Shown: positions 16,880-25,183, counted from the first letter of the stretch. The stretch is 64,000 nt of DNA from Rivibacter sp049446155 (GCF_049446155.1 NZ_JBMSEE010000003.1:372001-436000); one strand, 5' to 3'. Numbers and translations: made by a program. Notes: a model not told the origin generated them from the sequence alone.

Positions 16880-17190
16880 AAGTACTCCTTCACCAGCTGC
16901 TCGACGAACAAGACGTCCATGCCGAGGCGGTGTGCAATGTGCAGCTCGAGGTTGGCGCCGGTGCTGCGCTGCCAACCGGGCAGCAGCGCGATGGCATCGC
17001 AGCCGACCAGCTCGCGGATGTCGTCGCGCATGCACTCTTGCCAGGACTTCTCGGTGGCGAGGCCGTTGATCTCCGCGGGGTTGACCACCTCATGGCCGAT
17101 CGCGCGCAGCACCGACGCGAAGTGGTTGAACGACGGAAAGTTGAGCTCGGGCAGTCCCGTCATCGGCCCGGCGAGGTAGATCTTCGGCAT
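16876..17190 (-). CDS. DUF4406 (nucleoside deoxyribosyltransferase-like) protein
   Basis: 104 aa. MPKIYLAGPMTGLPELNFPSF, the YLAGPMTG nucleotide-binding loop, DIRELVGCDAIALLPGWQRS and GANLELHIAHRLGM are the core of the DUF4406/DprA-TIR-like nucleoside 2-deoxyribosyltransferase fold. Possible roles are nucleotide metabolism or sensing of modified nucleotides; the specific reaction is unproven. It overlaps the DUF2786 gene. Confidence 0.85.
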   Translation of the reverse strand: MPKIYLAGPMTGLPELNFPSFNHFASVLRAIGHEVVNPAEINGLATEKSWQECMRDDIRELVGCDAIALLPGWQRSTGANLELHIAHRLGMDVLFVEQLVKEYL

Positions 17191-17850
17191 TCAGCTCACC
17201 GCCTGCAGCGTCTTCGACACCAGGTCGAGGTAAGAAACGAGCGACCGAGCCTGAATGCGGTCCAGCCGCATGCGCTGCTCGCCAGCCTCGATCAGTAGCT
17301 CGCCTGTGTTGAGCAGCCCGCATGTCAGCTGGGGGCTCGGCACTGGGTCGATGCGGGCGAGTGCTCGCCGTCCACGACCGTGGCCTGTGATCACCTTGGG
17401 ATCATCGGGCGTGCTGGGCCCAGGTGCCGCTTGCGGCGGCACGCGGCCCTCAGCGCTTTCTTGGCCGGTCTTCGCCAGCCATGTCTTGAAGTCGCTCGGA
17501 GGTTGATCGCCGCCACATCGCTGCGCCAGGTCGTAAAGCCGGGGATGGCTGGGCCCGCTGGTGTGGCTGGACGCGACGGCGATCGTCTTGTCCGCCAGCA
17601 TGCGCGTGACCAGGTTCCTTGCAGCCTTCAGGCTGATCTCGAGCGCCGCTCCCAGTTGCTGCGCGGACATCGCGCCGCGCCGCTCGAAGAGCTCAAGGGC
17701 CTTGGGCCACCTCGAGTCGCTGCGAACCTTGCGTGTAGGCGAGCTATCCACGGGCGGGCCACCGAGCGCGAAGACGCTGTTCGGCGCATTGGTCTCGACC
17801 CGCTGGGCGGCCGGCGCGCTGACGGTTCGATGTACGAAGTCGGAGTTCAC
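17191..17850 (-). CDS. Winged-helix DNA-binding phage protein
   Basis: 219 aa from GTG 17850 (overlaps the upstream stop as GTGA). After a low-complexity N-terminus, residues about 50-115 form a wHTH: WPKALELFERRGAMSAQQLG, then ISLKAARNLVTRMLADKTIA. The C-terminal part holds another helical segment (RMRLDRIQARSLVSYLDLV). Probably a regulator or accessory replication protein of the prophage; the target is unknown. The extended frame upstream is a shadow. Confidence 0.65.
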   Translation of the reverse strand: MNSDFVHRTVSAPAAQRVETNAPNSVFALGGPPVDSSPTRKVRSDSRWPKALELFERRGAMSAQQLGAALEISLKAARNLVTRMLADKTIAVASSHTSGPSHPRLYDLAQRCGGDQPPSDFKTWLAKTGQESAEGRVPPQAAPGPSTPDDPKVITGHGRGRRALARIDPVPSPQLTCGLLNTGELLIEAGEQRMRLDRIQARSLVSYLDLVSKTLQAVS

Positions 17851-18164
17851 GATAGGTGCTCCCGAGTCAGGAATGGCAGGTGCTGCATGCACCCGCGCCA
17901 GTGGAGGATTGCGTGGAGGCCGCCATCGCGGCCTTGGTAGCTGTGGCCTCGGTTCTCGATCGCGCCTGCGATGCGGACGTAGCAGTTGCCGAACTTGTCG
18001 CCGTGCCACCACGACCAGCCGCAGTAGCCGGTATCCGACGACACGCGATAGGGGCCGACGTGCACCGGAGCTGTCGACCGCGGAAACCACGGCGTGAGCG
18101 CATCGCCTGACGGCAGTGCGTTCTCGAACGTGGTCCAGTCAAATGGCAAATCCAAGCCCGTCAT
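17847..18164 (-). CDS. Phage hypothetical protein
   Basis: 105 aa, start MTGLDLPFDWTTFENALPSG. Rich in Trp, Gly and His (GYCGWSWWHGDKFGNCYVR). No family recognised. It is the first gene of the leftward accessory block (18164 to 14200), separated from gam by a 249-bp noncoding stretch containing hairpins, so it could have its own control. Confidence 0.6.
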   Translation of the reverse strand: MTGLDLPFDWTTFENALPSGDALTPWFPRSTAPVHVGPYRVSSDTGYCGWSWWHGDKFGNCYVRIAGAIENRGHSYQGRDGGLHAILHWRGCMQHLPFLTREHLS

Positions 18165-18413
18165 CGCTTCGCTCTCTTGAAGAAGGTCCGGTGTTCTCGG
18201 ACACCGGAAACCGGGTGACGCCACGCATGCCTCCCGAGGGAGGTGGAGACCGCGTCGTGCGTCGACACGAGACGGCTGCGCCCGTCACCTGCGGCGGTTT
18301 TCTGTAATGGCAACTGCGGCACGCCGTAGCTGCTTCGAACGGGACCACTCGCCGCTTACGTCCCACCGGCCTTTCGCTCCCCCCGGGCCGGCTGCGGGGG
18401 TAGGACGGGCCTG
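18165..18413 (-). ncRNA. Candidate structured noncoding region before the accessory block
   Basis: No convincing gene fits this 249-bp stretch within an otherwise overlapping operon. It contains a 7-bp stem CCGGTGT/ACACCGG with a 6-base loop (18189-18208), a CCTCCC/GGGAGG hairpin (18231-18244) and several Gly/Cys-coding-like repeats. The position, directly ahead of an accessory gene block in a phage early operon, recalls leader or antisense RNAs such as the C4 type; that identity is not shown by the sequence. A 75-codon frame (18139-18366) covers it but lacks a ribosome site. Confidence 0.35.
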
Positions 18414-18932
18414 CTAGCCGTCCTCTTCGATCTGCGCCTTCACCAGCGCCTTGACCAGCTTGTCGATCTCGCCGTCGGCCGGCCGGATCACGACCTGGTC
18501 GCCGGTGCCTTTGACGTTGACGCCCACCTTCTTGAGCTGCTCGGCCGACAGCTGCGCCAGCGCATCCTTCGCAGGCGCCTCCTTCGTCGCGATCAGCACG
18601 TCGGCCTGGTCGGGCAGGTGCTTGCGGATCAGCGCCACCGTGCGATCGGGGTCCACGATCTCGAGGCCGCCCTTACCCTTCTCGAACCCGACCTTGATGC
18701 CGTGCAGTGCCACCGTGCGAGGCTTCTTGAACAGCTGCGGATTCGCCTCAACCAGGTCGCGCAACGACTCCCAGGCCTGCGTCGCCTCGGTGATCGCGAC
18801 CCGCATCTCGGGCAGCGAGTCGGTCTTCAAGGCCTCGAGCCCGCGGGTCAGGGCCTCGACCAGCGTGCGCAGGCGCGCGCGACGCTCACTCAGCACGCGC
18901 GCGGCGTCGCCGATCTCGTCCAGGGTGGTCAT
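18414..18932 (-). CDS. gam: Host-nuclease inhibitor Gam family protein
   Basis: 172 aa. The fold of Mu Gam is apparent: long N-terminal helix (ARVLSERRARLRTLVEAL), LPEMRVAITEATQAWESLRD, VANP-type segment ANPQLFKKPRTVALHGIKVGF, and C-terminal VNVKGTGDQVVIRP. Mu Gam is Ku-like and binds DNA ends to protect them from exonucleases. Position after transposase and ATPase genes on the same strand matches its Mu counterpart. Confidence 0.9.
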   Translation of the reverse strand: MTTLDEIGDAARVLSERRARLRTLVEALTRGLEALKTDSLPEMRVAITEATQAWESLRDLVEANPQLFKKPRTVALHGIKVGFEKGKGGLEIVDPDRTVALIRKHLPDQADVLIATKEAPAKDALAQLSAEQLKKVGVNVKGTGDQVVIRPADGEIDKLVKALVKAQIEEDG

Positions 18933-18934
18933 CG

Positions 18935-19243
18935 TCAAGCTCCTTCGGGATGGCCAGGGTCTGCCGTGGGCGTCTCGCCCAGGCTCTTGCGCACGCTCTC
19001 GATGGCGGCGTCGCGCGCCTGGAGGTACTCGGCCCAGATGCGTTCGTAGGCCTTGCTCCGCGTCGGCGCGCGGTGCAGCTGGTTCCACAGCCGGTAGACC
19101 GTCAGCTGCTGCTGCGGCGGCACCAGGCGCCAGTGCGGACCGCACATCAGCATCTGCTGCGGGATCTGCTGCTCGCACACCGCGCACGCGTGCGTGTGGC
19201 TCTTCGTGAGGGCGGTCTTGCGCCCTGGCTCGTGCATGAACAT
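18935..19243 (-). CDS. Small phage early protein with Cys pair
   Basis: 102 aa. HACAVCEQQIPQQMLMCGPHW is the notable part: CAVC followed by MCGPHW, a possible zinc-binding site, then VPPQQQLTVYRLWNQLHRAP. Similar short proteins are found between gam and regulatory genes in Mu-like prophages. Function not known. Starts 3 bp from the next gene. Confidence 0.65.
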   Translation of the reverse strand: MFMHEPGRKTALTKSHTHACAVCEQQIPQQMLMCGPHWRLVPPQQQLTVYRLWNQLHRAPTRSKAYERIWAEYLQARDAAIESVRKSLGETPTADPGHPEGA

Positions 19244-19246
19244 GGT

Positions 19247-19564
19247 TCAGGCCTTGTTGAGGCGCAGCTGGCCGAGCAGCTCGGGCAGCGCGACCTTCTT
19301 CATGCGTGACAGCAGCCTCAGGCTGTGCAGCGCTCGGTGTTCCAGGAACTCGCAGCTCTCTTCCAGCTCGTCCGGCGTCACTGGAACGAAATAGCCCGTG
19401 GCGGGCTTGCCGCAGATGGCAATGCCTTCGTCGCGCAGCGCGCTGATGCGCTTGCGCACCTGGCGCGGCGACAGTCCGGCCTTGACGGCCAGGTCGCGCG
19501 CGGCGATGCCGCGGTTGCGTCCCTGGTGCTCGCTGAGCAGGTTGAGGAGCTGGTTTGCGTTCAT
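19247..19564 (-). CDS. HTH (winged-helix) phage regulatory protein
   Basis: 105 aa from ATG 19564, overlapping the upstream stop (ATGA). MNANQLLNLLSEHQGRNRGI then AARDLAVKAGLSPRQVRKRI, SALRDEGIAI is a textbook wHTH, followed by PVTPDELEESCEFLEHRAL, an all-helical tail. It probably binds DNA, as many small Mu-like early proteins do; the target is unknown. Confidence 0.7.
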   Translation of the reverse strand: MNANQLLNLLSEHQGRNRGIAARDLAVKAGLSPRQVRKRISALRDEGIAICGKPATGYFVPVTPDELEESCEFLEHRALHSLRLLSRMKKVALPELLGQLRLNKA

Positions 19565-19794
19565 TCGCTGGCCTTCGTGCTGACGGCGCTGGGCTCGCTC
19601 ATGGCGGCCTGGATCTCGCCGGTGTGTGCGTCGCGCTGGACGCGCGCCAGACCGTCGGCGGTGAGCGCCTCGAGGTGTTGGCGGACTTCGCTCTCGGACA
19701 CAGCGAAGCGGCGCGCAAGCTCCACGACGCTCTCCCAGTGCGCGCCGACCTGGTCGAGCCGGATCAGCAGCAGCGCGGTGGTCCCGAAGCTCAT
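19561..19794 (-). CDS. Small HTH phage protein
   Basis: 77 aa from ATG 19794. VVELARRFAVSESEVRQHLE with ALTADGLARVQRD forms a winged-helix pattern. Overlaps both neighbours by 4 bases. Function not known beyond probable DNA binding. Confidence 0.62.
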   Translation of the reverse strand: MSFGTTALLLIRLDQVGAHWESVVELARRFAVSESEVRQHLEALTADGLARVQRDAHTGEIQAAMSEPSAVSTKASE

Positions 19795-20036
19795 GGCCGC
19801 CCTCCGCTGATGCACATCGCGCTCTTGAACGCATCGGCACGGCCCTGCTCGTAGGCCGCGGCAACACGGTCGAGCAGCTCGTCCCGCAGCGCCTGCTCGC
19901 CGGGGTCGTAGACCGGCAGATCGGTCGGCTCGGCGCCGTCCGGCGGCATCAGGACGCCGGCCAGCGCGGCCGCGATCGCGCCGACGATGGCGGCAATGCG
20001 AACCACCATGCTGGGCTGCGTGCGGTTCGCGCTCAC
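19791..20036 (-). CDS. Small single-TM phage protein
   Basis: 81 aa from GTG 20036, which overlaps the ATPase stop (GTGA). One hydrophobic segment (MVVRIAAIVGAIAAALAGVL) is followed by a charged C-terminal domain of about 45 residues. No family recognised. Confidence 0.6.
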   Translation of the reverse strand: MSANRTQPSMVVRIAAIVGAIAAALAGVLMPPDGAEPTDLPVYDPGEQALRDELLDRVAAAYEQGRADAFKSAMCISGGRP

Positions 20037-21241
20037 GACGCCCTCGCAGCGGCGGCGACCAGGTCAGCCGTGACGCGCGGCGCGCCGATGCGCACCGCCG
20101 CGTTCATGGCCGCGGTCAGCAGGTTGTGGACCGCGAGCGGGTAGCACAGCGACGCCATGCGGGTGGCGCGCTGGCCGTTGCCTCGCTCGGTGATCGTCGT
20201 GCGCAGCTGCGCACGGATCTCGTCCACGGCGGCGGGGTCGAGCACGGCGTCGAGGCTCACGTCGGCACGGCCGAGCTTGTGGCGCAGGTAGCCCTCGAGG
20301 TGGCTGTCGAGGGGCGGCAGCGTGACGATCTCCATGCGCTGCACGACCTCTCGAACCTCGGGGTTCTGCTCGCTGAGCTTGCGCTCGAGTTCGGTCTGGC
20401 CGATGAGGATCACCGAGATCAGGCGACGGAAGCCGTCCTGCAGCTCGTAGAAGCGCTTGAGGTGCTTGATCGTCGGCACGGCCAGGTCGTGGGCCTCCTC
20501 GATCACGAGCACGTGCTTGCGACCGACCTGCGCGCTGGCGCTGAGGACGGCGTGCATTTGGTCGTAGCGGTCCTGCTGGCTCGCCCGCAGCGTGGTGCCG
20601 GGCGCCACCTTGCGGATGACGGCGCCGGTGATGTCGATGCTGGTGAGCGTCTTGCCGCGCTCGCCGCGGCCCTCCATGCCGAGAACGAACGGCTGGATGA
20701 CCGTGATCGGCTCGTTGTTCGAGTTGATCCAGTCGACCAGGTCGTGCCGCAGCGTGCTCTTGCCGCCGCCGCTCTCGCTGATCACGGCGAGCAGGCCACC
20801 GTGGCGCGCGGTCTGGCGCATCGCGGCGCGGACGTGCCGGATGTCGTCGGTGACGAAGACATCGGCGTCGGACTGGACCGCGCTCTCGTCGAAAGGATCG
20901 CGGGCGATGCGGAAATGCTGACGGGCTTCGCGGGTCAGCGTCTGCTTGCGCAGGAGCATGATGTCAATCTCCGGTTGGTTGACGGCTTCCGCCGCCGGGC
21001 TGGACTGGTCGACCTGCCCCTGCAGATCGACGTCGTGATCGAAGTAGCTGACGAGCTGCTCGACCGGCATGCCAAGGTGCCGCCCGATCAGCCGACGCAG
21101 CTCGTCTTCGGGCGGCGTCTTCGGCCACACGCCGAAATTCAGGAGGCGGCTCATCGAGCCGCTGTTGAGGCCTGTGGCGCGCGCCAGGCCGTTGGCGCTG
21201 ACGCTGCGTTCGTTCAGGAGGCGCTTGAGCTTGAGTGCCAT
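20033..21241 (-). CDS. AAA+ ATPase, MuB-like transposition target/activation protein
   Basis: 402 aa. An N-terminal HTH (SVSANGLARATGLNSGSMSR) is followed by an AAA+ domain: Walker A SESGGGKST (about 150-158), Walker B HVLVIEEAHDL, sensor region SVILIGQTELERKL and arginine-containing QRMEIVTLPPL. This HTH-AAA layout is that of MuB and ExeA-like phage ATPases, which bind target DNA and activate the transposase. It follows the transposase gene by 12 bp, matching the A-B pair order of transposable phages. Confidence 0.92.
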   Translation of the reverse strand: MALKLKRLLNERSVSANGLARATGLNSGSMSRLLNFGVWPKTPPEDELRRLIGRHLGMPVEQLVSYFDHDVDLQGQVDQSSPAAEAVNQPEIDIMLLRKQTLTREARQHFRIARDPFDESAVQSDADVFVTDDIRHVRAAMRQTARHGGLLAVISESGGGKSTLRHDLVDWINSNNEPITVIQPFVLGMEGRGERGKTLTSIDITGAVIRKVAPGTTLRASQQDRYDQMHAVLSASAQVGRKHVLVIEEAHDLAVPTIKHLKRFYELQDGFRRLISVILIGQTELERKLSEQNPEVREVVQRMEIVTLPPLDSHLEGYLRHKLGRADVSLDAVLDPAAVDEIRAQLRTTITERGNGQRATRMASLCYPLAVHNLLTAAMNAAVRIGAPRVTADLVAAAARAS

Positions 21242-21253
21242 CGCAGCGCCCTC

Positions 21254-23038
21254 CTACACGGCGCGCAGGCCGCCGACGGCCTGCAGCGGCGCCGGCGCCT
21301 CGGCACCGGCCTTGAACTGCGCGATCAGCGCCTCGAGCTGGTCCTCCGGGACCCCATCCGCATAGCGGGCAGCGAGGAACGCATGCTCGTCCGCGGTGAG
21401 GTGGCGGCCGACGGCGTCAACGATGCGCAGCATCGCGGCGGTCGCGTCCAGGCGCGGCATCTCGAAGCGCGCGTGCGCCGGCGTCTCGATCTCGCTGCCG
21501 TTGCGCGGCAGGTAGGTCGGCATCGCCACGTCCTTGAGGTAGCTGTGGGCCTTGAGCTCGCCGCCGAACGGCGTGACCTTGCGCTCGCGCGCGGCCTTGA
21601 GCTCGTCGTCGCCGAGGCCGGGATAGGCCTTGTCGTCCATCGCATCGGCTGCATGCTCGATGGCGGTCTTCGGCATGGCCTTGAACTCGCTGCCGATCTC
21701 GGCCGCGGAGAGGCGCTGCCCGAAGCGATCGAAGTCGCGCTCCGGCTCCACGCGGTAGATGAGCGGCTCGCCGTCGTAGCGGGGGACCTCGATCTGGATC
21801 GCGCACTCGCCGTAGACGAGCGAGCGCACCGAGATCTTGTCGCCGACGTTGACGCCGGCCAGGCCGCGCACGCTGTAGGTCGCCGAGCCTTCGGCCTGCG
21901 GGTGCCGGTAGGTGATAGTGAGGTTCGGGCGCACGGTGCGCTCTTCCTCGCGCGCGGCCATGAGCGCGCGGCACACGTCGACCGGCGGCAGGCGGCGCAG
22001 CTGCTCGGCGGTGATCAGCTGCCACAGGTCGTAGCGCGCCACGGGCTGCGCCAGGCCGTCACGGCGCAGCCGCGAATCCTGGCCGGGGATCAGGTTCGCG
22101 TTGTACGCGTTGGCCCATGCGAACGCGGCGGCATTGAGCTGCTCGACGTTGTCGACCGGCTCGAAGCGCAAGCGGCTTTCGAACTGCGTCTCGACGATGT
22201 TGTTGCCGACCTCGACGCCGCCCTTCACGCGCGGTTTGCCCGGCGCGTGGTCCAGCGGATTGACCTCGAGGTGCAGCAGGAGGTTGTCGAGCGCGCTGCC
22301 GCGGGCGCTGCCCTTGTCGACCAGCAGGTTCTTCGGCACGCCGTGGAACGGCCGGCCTGGCTGTTCGCCCCAGGCGAACATCAGGAAGTCGAACAGGTTC
22401 TGCTGGCTCTCGCCGGCGGCCTCGACGTACCAGGGCACGATCGAACCGCTCGCGCGGTCATAGGCGACGTATCGCCACACCTTGAACTTGACGCGGGCCA
22501 TCGCGTCGAGCTTGTTCTTGTAGAACTCGCTGTCGCGGATGATGTACTGGCGATCGCGCAGGTAGTACACGAGGCACAGAGACGGATCGACCTCGTGCGT
22601 GTGGTTCGGATGCGGTGCACGCAGGTCCTGCACCGGGTTGGCCTTGCGCTGCGCGGCGACACCGAGCTTGCGCTCGCGCATGAGACGGTTGAGCTGCTGG
22701 TTCGAGACGCCGAAGCTCACGCCGTTGGCCTCGAAGACACCGCGGCCTGTTGTGGTGAACAGGGTCTGCTTGCCGTTGTCGCGCACCGCCTCGCGCTGCG
22801 CCGCGGCGAGTGACACCAGTGCGTCGGCGTCGACCGACGTGCTGCCCTTGTCCTTGCGCGTGCGCCGGCCCGAGCTCCACCCCGCCGAGTCGCGCAGCTG
22901 GCGGTACACCGTCTGCACCGACCAGCCGAGGAACGCCGCGGACTCGCGGACGAGGGCCGTGGCCTGGCCGCGTGGCGCGGCGTCTAGGCGCGCAGCCAGG
23001 ACCTTCAGGTGATCGCGGATGGCTGGGGTGAGGCTCAT
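21254..23038 (-). CDS. DDE transposase (MuA/BcepMu A-like)
   Basis: 594 aa from ATG 23038; a GTG at 23053 is an alternative. An N-terminal HTH region (FLGWSVQTVYRQLRDSAGW) precedes the RNase H-like core, with acid residues in THEVDPSLC, NLLVDKGSA and KGGVEVGNNIVE, the expected D-D-E order. A Mu-C-like beta-barrel part follows (RGLAGVNVGDKISVRSLVYG). It cuts and joins phage ends, drives replicative transposition, and should bind the end repeats at 12253 and 52367. Closest in type to the BcepMu transposase from layout and flanking genes. Confidence 0.93.
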   Translation of the reverse strand: MSLTPAIRDHLKVLAARLDAAPRGQATALVRESAAFLGWSVQTVYRQLRDSAGWSSGRRTRKDKGSTSVDADALVSLAAAQREAVRDNGKQTLFTTTGRGVFEANGVSFGVSNQQLNRLMRERKLGVAAQRKANPVQDLRAPHPNHTHEVDPSLCLVYYLRDRQYIIRDSEFYKNKLDAMARVKFKVWRYVAYDRASGSIVPWYVEAAGESQQNLFDFLMFAWGEQPGRPFHGVPKNLLVDKGSARGSALDNLLLHLEVNPLDHAPGKPRVKGGVEVGNNIVETQFESRLRFEPVDNVEQLNAAAFAWANAYNANLIPGQDSRLRRDGLAQPVARYDLWQLITAEQLRRLPPVDVCRALMAAREEERTVRPNLTITYRHPQAEGSATYSVRGLAGVNVGDKISVRSLVYGECAIQIEVPRYDGEPLIYRVEPERDFDRFGQRLSAAEIGSEFKAMPKTAIEHAADAMDDKAYPGLGDDELKAARERKVTPFGGELKAHSYLKDVAMPTYLPRNGSEIETPAHARFEMPRLDATAAMLRIVDAVGRHLTADEHAFLAARYADGVPEDQLEALIAQFKAGAEAPAPLQAVGGLRAV

Positions 23039-23054
23039 GTCGGCGTCGAGCACG

Positions 23055-24065
23055 TCAACCCCGCTTGGCGCCGCGGCGCTTGCCGGCGGCCGAGTCGGCG
23101 GTGGCCTCGGCCTCCACTTCGTCGCCTGCGGGTGCCTGCATGAGGTACTGGCGCGCCGCCTGCAGGTCGCCGCTGAAGCGTTCGTTCAGGGTGTGCTGCA
23201 GCGTGCCGACCCAGCTGGCCAGCTGCGTGACGGCGTTGTCCAGGTGCACCAGGACAGCGAGCACCGCCGGCGGCATCGGACCATCCTCGCCCGAGTCTTC
23301 GAGCCACCAGGTCTCCAGCGCCTTGACGGCCTCGATGTCGGCCATCACGCACTTTTCCATGAGGGAGTGCCGTTCGGTGATGTCCTTCTGGAACGGCGCC
23401 AGGCGCTCGTCGAGCGGCATGACCTCGGGCACCTTGCCGCGCAGCTTCTTCTCGGCGGCGTCGCGTTTCGCTTCGGCCTTGGCCCGCTTCTCGGCCTCGA
23501 AGTCGCGGTCGGCGCGCACCTGCCGCACCTCGGCGCGCAGTTCCTTCACCGACATGGTCGCGACGTCGTCAAGGGCCAGCTCGCCGGTTTGCCCGGTCAG
23601 CGCCAGCTCTTCGATCTGCTCGTCGTCCAGCACGAGCAGCTCGAACAGCTTGCTCTGGGTGCCGGCGGCCTTCAAAAGCGGCGCCGTCGACGCATTTGCG
23701 AACTTGAGCGCGGCCTGCATGAACCGCTGGGTCACGCGAGGCTCGATCCCCAGCACCTCCAGCCGCGCAAGGAACTGGCCGTGCTGGCAGGCCGCCTTCA
23801 GCGCGGTCAGGCCGCGGCCCACCTCAAGGCAGGCCTCGACGCTGCGCCGCATGTTCGCGGCGATGTCGCGCTGGATCAGGTCGGGGTCGGTGCTGTCGGC
23901 CGGAAGCTGGTAGCCGATGCGCAAGGCCACGGCGCGCACATGCGCTTCGGCCTGGCTGTCGATCGCCACCAGCTGCTTGACGTCGGCGTCGAGCTTCTGG
24001 AGGGCGACCTCGTTGAACTTCACGTCGACCGGTGCTTCGGCCTTCGGGTTGGGCGTGCGAGCCAT
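23055..24065 (-). CDS. Conserved early phage protein with coiled coil
   Basis: 336 aa, start MARTPNPKAEAPVDVKFNEV. Features: VRAVALRIGYQLPADSTDPD, LIQRDIAANMRRSVEACLEV, LKAACQHGQFLARLEVLGIEP, then a Lys/Arg/Glu-rich coiled coil (VRQVRADRDFEAEKRAKAEA) and an acidic-to-basic tail ending in KRRGAKRG. The first half resembles proteins found immediately upstream of BcepMu-type transposase genes. It may act with the transposase; the function is not known. Confidence 0.7.
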   Translation of the reverse strand: MARTPNPKAEAPVDVKFNEVALQKLDADVKQLVAIDSQAEAHVRAVALRIGYQLPADSTDPDLIQRDIAANMRRSVEACLEVGRGLTALKAACQHGQFLARLEVLGIEPRVTQRFMQAALKFANASTAPLLKAAGTQSKLFELLVLDDEQIEELALTGQTGELALDDVATMSVKELRAEVRQVRADRDFEAEKRAKAEAKRDAAEKKLRGKVPEVMPLDERLAPFQKDITERHSLMEKCVMADIEAVKALETWWLEDSGEDGPMPPAVLAVLVHLDNAVTQLASWVGTLQHTLNERFSGDLQAARQYLMQAPAGDEVEAEATADSAAGKRRGAKRG

Positions 24066-24079
24066 TCGGAGGGAGCTCC

Positions 24080-24391
24080 TCAGTTGTTCAGGGTGAAATT
24101 GCGTTGCATGTCGCCCAGGCGCTGCTGCTCTCGCTCGAACGAGGCCAACACGCGGAACGACAGGCGCGAGAAGCGGGTCGTGACGCAGAAGTTGCCGCTC
24201 GGCAGCTTCTCGACCCAGCCGATCGCGGCAAGATCGGCAGCCGCGCGCGTCACGTAGCTCGGCGGCACGCGCAGCGCATCGGCGATCGCCTTGTTGCTCA
24301 TGCCGTGCGGCACCGCGCCGCACAGCAGCTCGAGCAGCTGCGCGCAGCGCGCGACCAGGGCGTTGGGGCCGGTGTCTGGTGCCGAGCTCAT
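24080..24391 (-). CDS. Winged-helix (IclR-type HTH) early phage protein
   Basis: 103 aa. LVARCAQLLELLCGAVPHGM, SNKAIADALRVPPSYVTRAA and ADLAAIGWVEKLPSGNFCVT make a complete wHTH, and a short C-terminal helix follows. It is likely a DNA-binding regulator of early gene expression. It starts 4 bases before the end of the upstream gene and is followed by the coiled-coil protein. Confidence 0.72.
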   Translation of the reverse strand: MSSAPDTGPNALVARCAQLLELLCGAVPHGMSNKAIADALRVPPSYVTRAAADLAAIGWVEKLPSGNFCVTTRFSRLSFRVLASFEREQQRLGDMQRNFTLNN

Positions 24392-24726
24392 GCCAGGCCT
24401 GCCGTTGCGATTTCGGCGCGCAGCGCCTTAAGGCCGCAGCCCCAGGTCGCGCGTACCTCCTTCAGCCCGTGGCAGAGCCGAGTCCGCTCGACAGCGCTGA
24501 CCAGGTCGCCGTGGTTCATCGCCAGGAACAGCGGCGTGCGGGCCTGGCGCTGTCGCTGCGACCAATCCCGGTAGGAGCGCGAGCTGCCGCAGGTCGGCCC
24601 GCACGCACTCGTGGCGCCGCTCATCGCGGCAAACCTCGCGACCTTGCAGCCGAGGCGCGTGCGCATCTTGTGCGTCACCGCGGCCAGCGCGACGTGCTCC
24701 GCCTTGATGGTGGCCGCCGCGGTCAT
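24388..24726 (-). CDS. Early phage hypothetical protein
   Basis: 112 aa. MTAAATIKAEHVALAAVTHK, then a Cys-containing stretch (LGCKVARF, CGPTCGSSRSY), and a helix rich in Arg/Gln. It overlaps both neighbours by 4 bases. No family recognised; the Cys-Gly pattern CGPTCG is the only noteworthy motif. Confidence 0.6.
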   Translation of the reverse strand: MTAAATIKAEHVALAAVTHKMRTRLGCKVARFAAMSGATSACGPTCGSSRSYRDWSQRQRQARTPLFLAMNHGDLVSAVERTRLCHGLKEVRATWGCGLKALRAEIATAGLA

Positions 24727-24797
24727 GCCAGCGCTCCCAGGGCGATGACGACGGTGACGGCCAGTGCCAGCCAGAAGGGGTGGCGCGCGCCGTTCAT
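24723..24797 (-). CDS. 24-residue membrane peptide
   Basis: ATG 24797 to TGA 24723. It encodes MNGARHPFWLALAVTVVIAL plus GALA, one transmembrane helix with almost nothing else. Its start overlaps the stop of the 24794 gene (ATGA) and its stop overlaps the start of the 24726 gene, so it exactly fills a gap between two coupled genes. This supports translation despite its length. Confidence 0.5.
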   Translation of the reverse strand: MNGARHPFWLALAVTVVIALGALA

Positions 24798-25183
24798 GCT
24801 GCGGCTCCGAAGAGGCGAGGCATGCCGCCGACCGGGCGGCGAATCGACGGCAGGCGCGCCAGTGCCATGTGCAGGCGGTTCTGCGTGGCCGGGCTCACCA
24901 GCAGCTGCACGTCCTCGGGCCGCGGATAGGTAGGCGAGCCGTACTCGAAGCCGATCTCAAGCAGGCGCAGATCGCCGTCGATCGTCTTGCCGGCGGCGAG
25001 CTGCAGCAGCTGCTGCTCGCCGAGAAGGTCGTAGACCTCGAGGTCCTCGGCGGGCACGTTCCAGGCGTAGCAGACCGCCTCCTCGACGTGGTCCAGCTGA
25101 TCGCGGCCGAAGGCCTCGAAGAAGACGATGCGCTCGGCATCGTGGATGCGCGAACGCACTCGCGCGCGGAAGAGCTTGGTCAC
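24794..25183 (-). CDS. Early phage hypothetical protein
   Basis: 129 aa. ARVRSRIHDAERIVFFEAFG, QLDHVEEAVCYAWNVPAEDL, EVYDLLGEQQLLQLAAGKTI and LEIGFEYGSPTYPRPEDVQ are the most conserved-looking parts. No function recognised. It overlaps the gene upstream (25180) by 4 bases. Confidence 0.65.
   Translation of the reverse strand: MTKLFRARVRSRIHDAERIVFFEAFGRDQLDHVEEAVCYAWNVPAEDLEVYDLLGEQQLLQLAAGKTIDGDLRLLEIGFEYGSPTYPRPEDVQLLVSPATQNRLHMALARLPSIRRPVGGMPRLFGAAA

Noticed and set aside
18139..18366. 75-codon frame with CxxC-type start in the leader region
   Set aside because: No ribosome site, overlaps the next gene's start, and covers hairpins; retained only as part of the structured region.
20126..22813. 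895-codon forward frame opposite the transposase and AAA+ ATPase
   Set aside because: It runs antisense to two clear phage genes; the composition is that of a complementary shadow.
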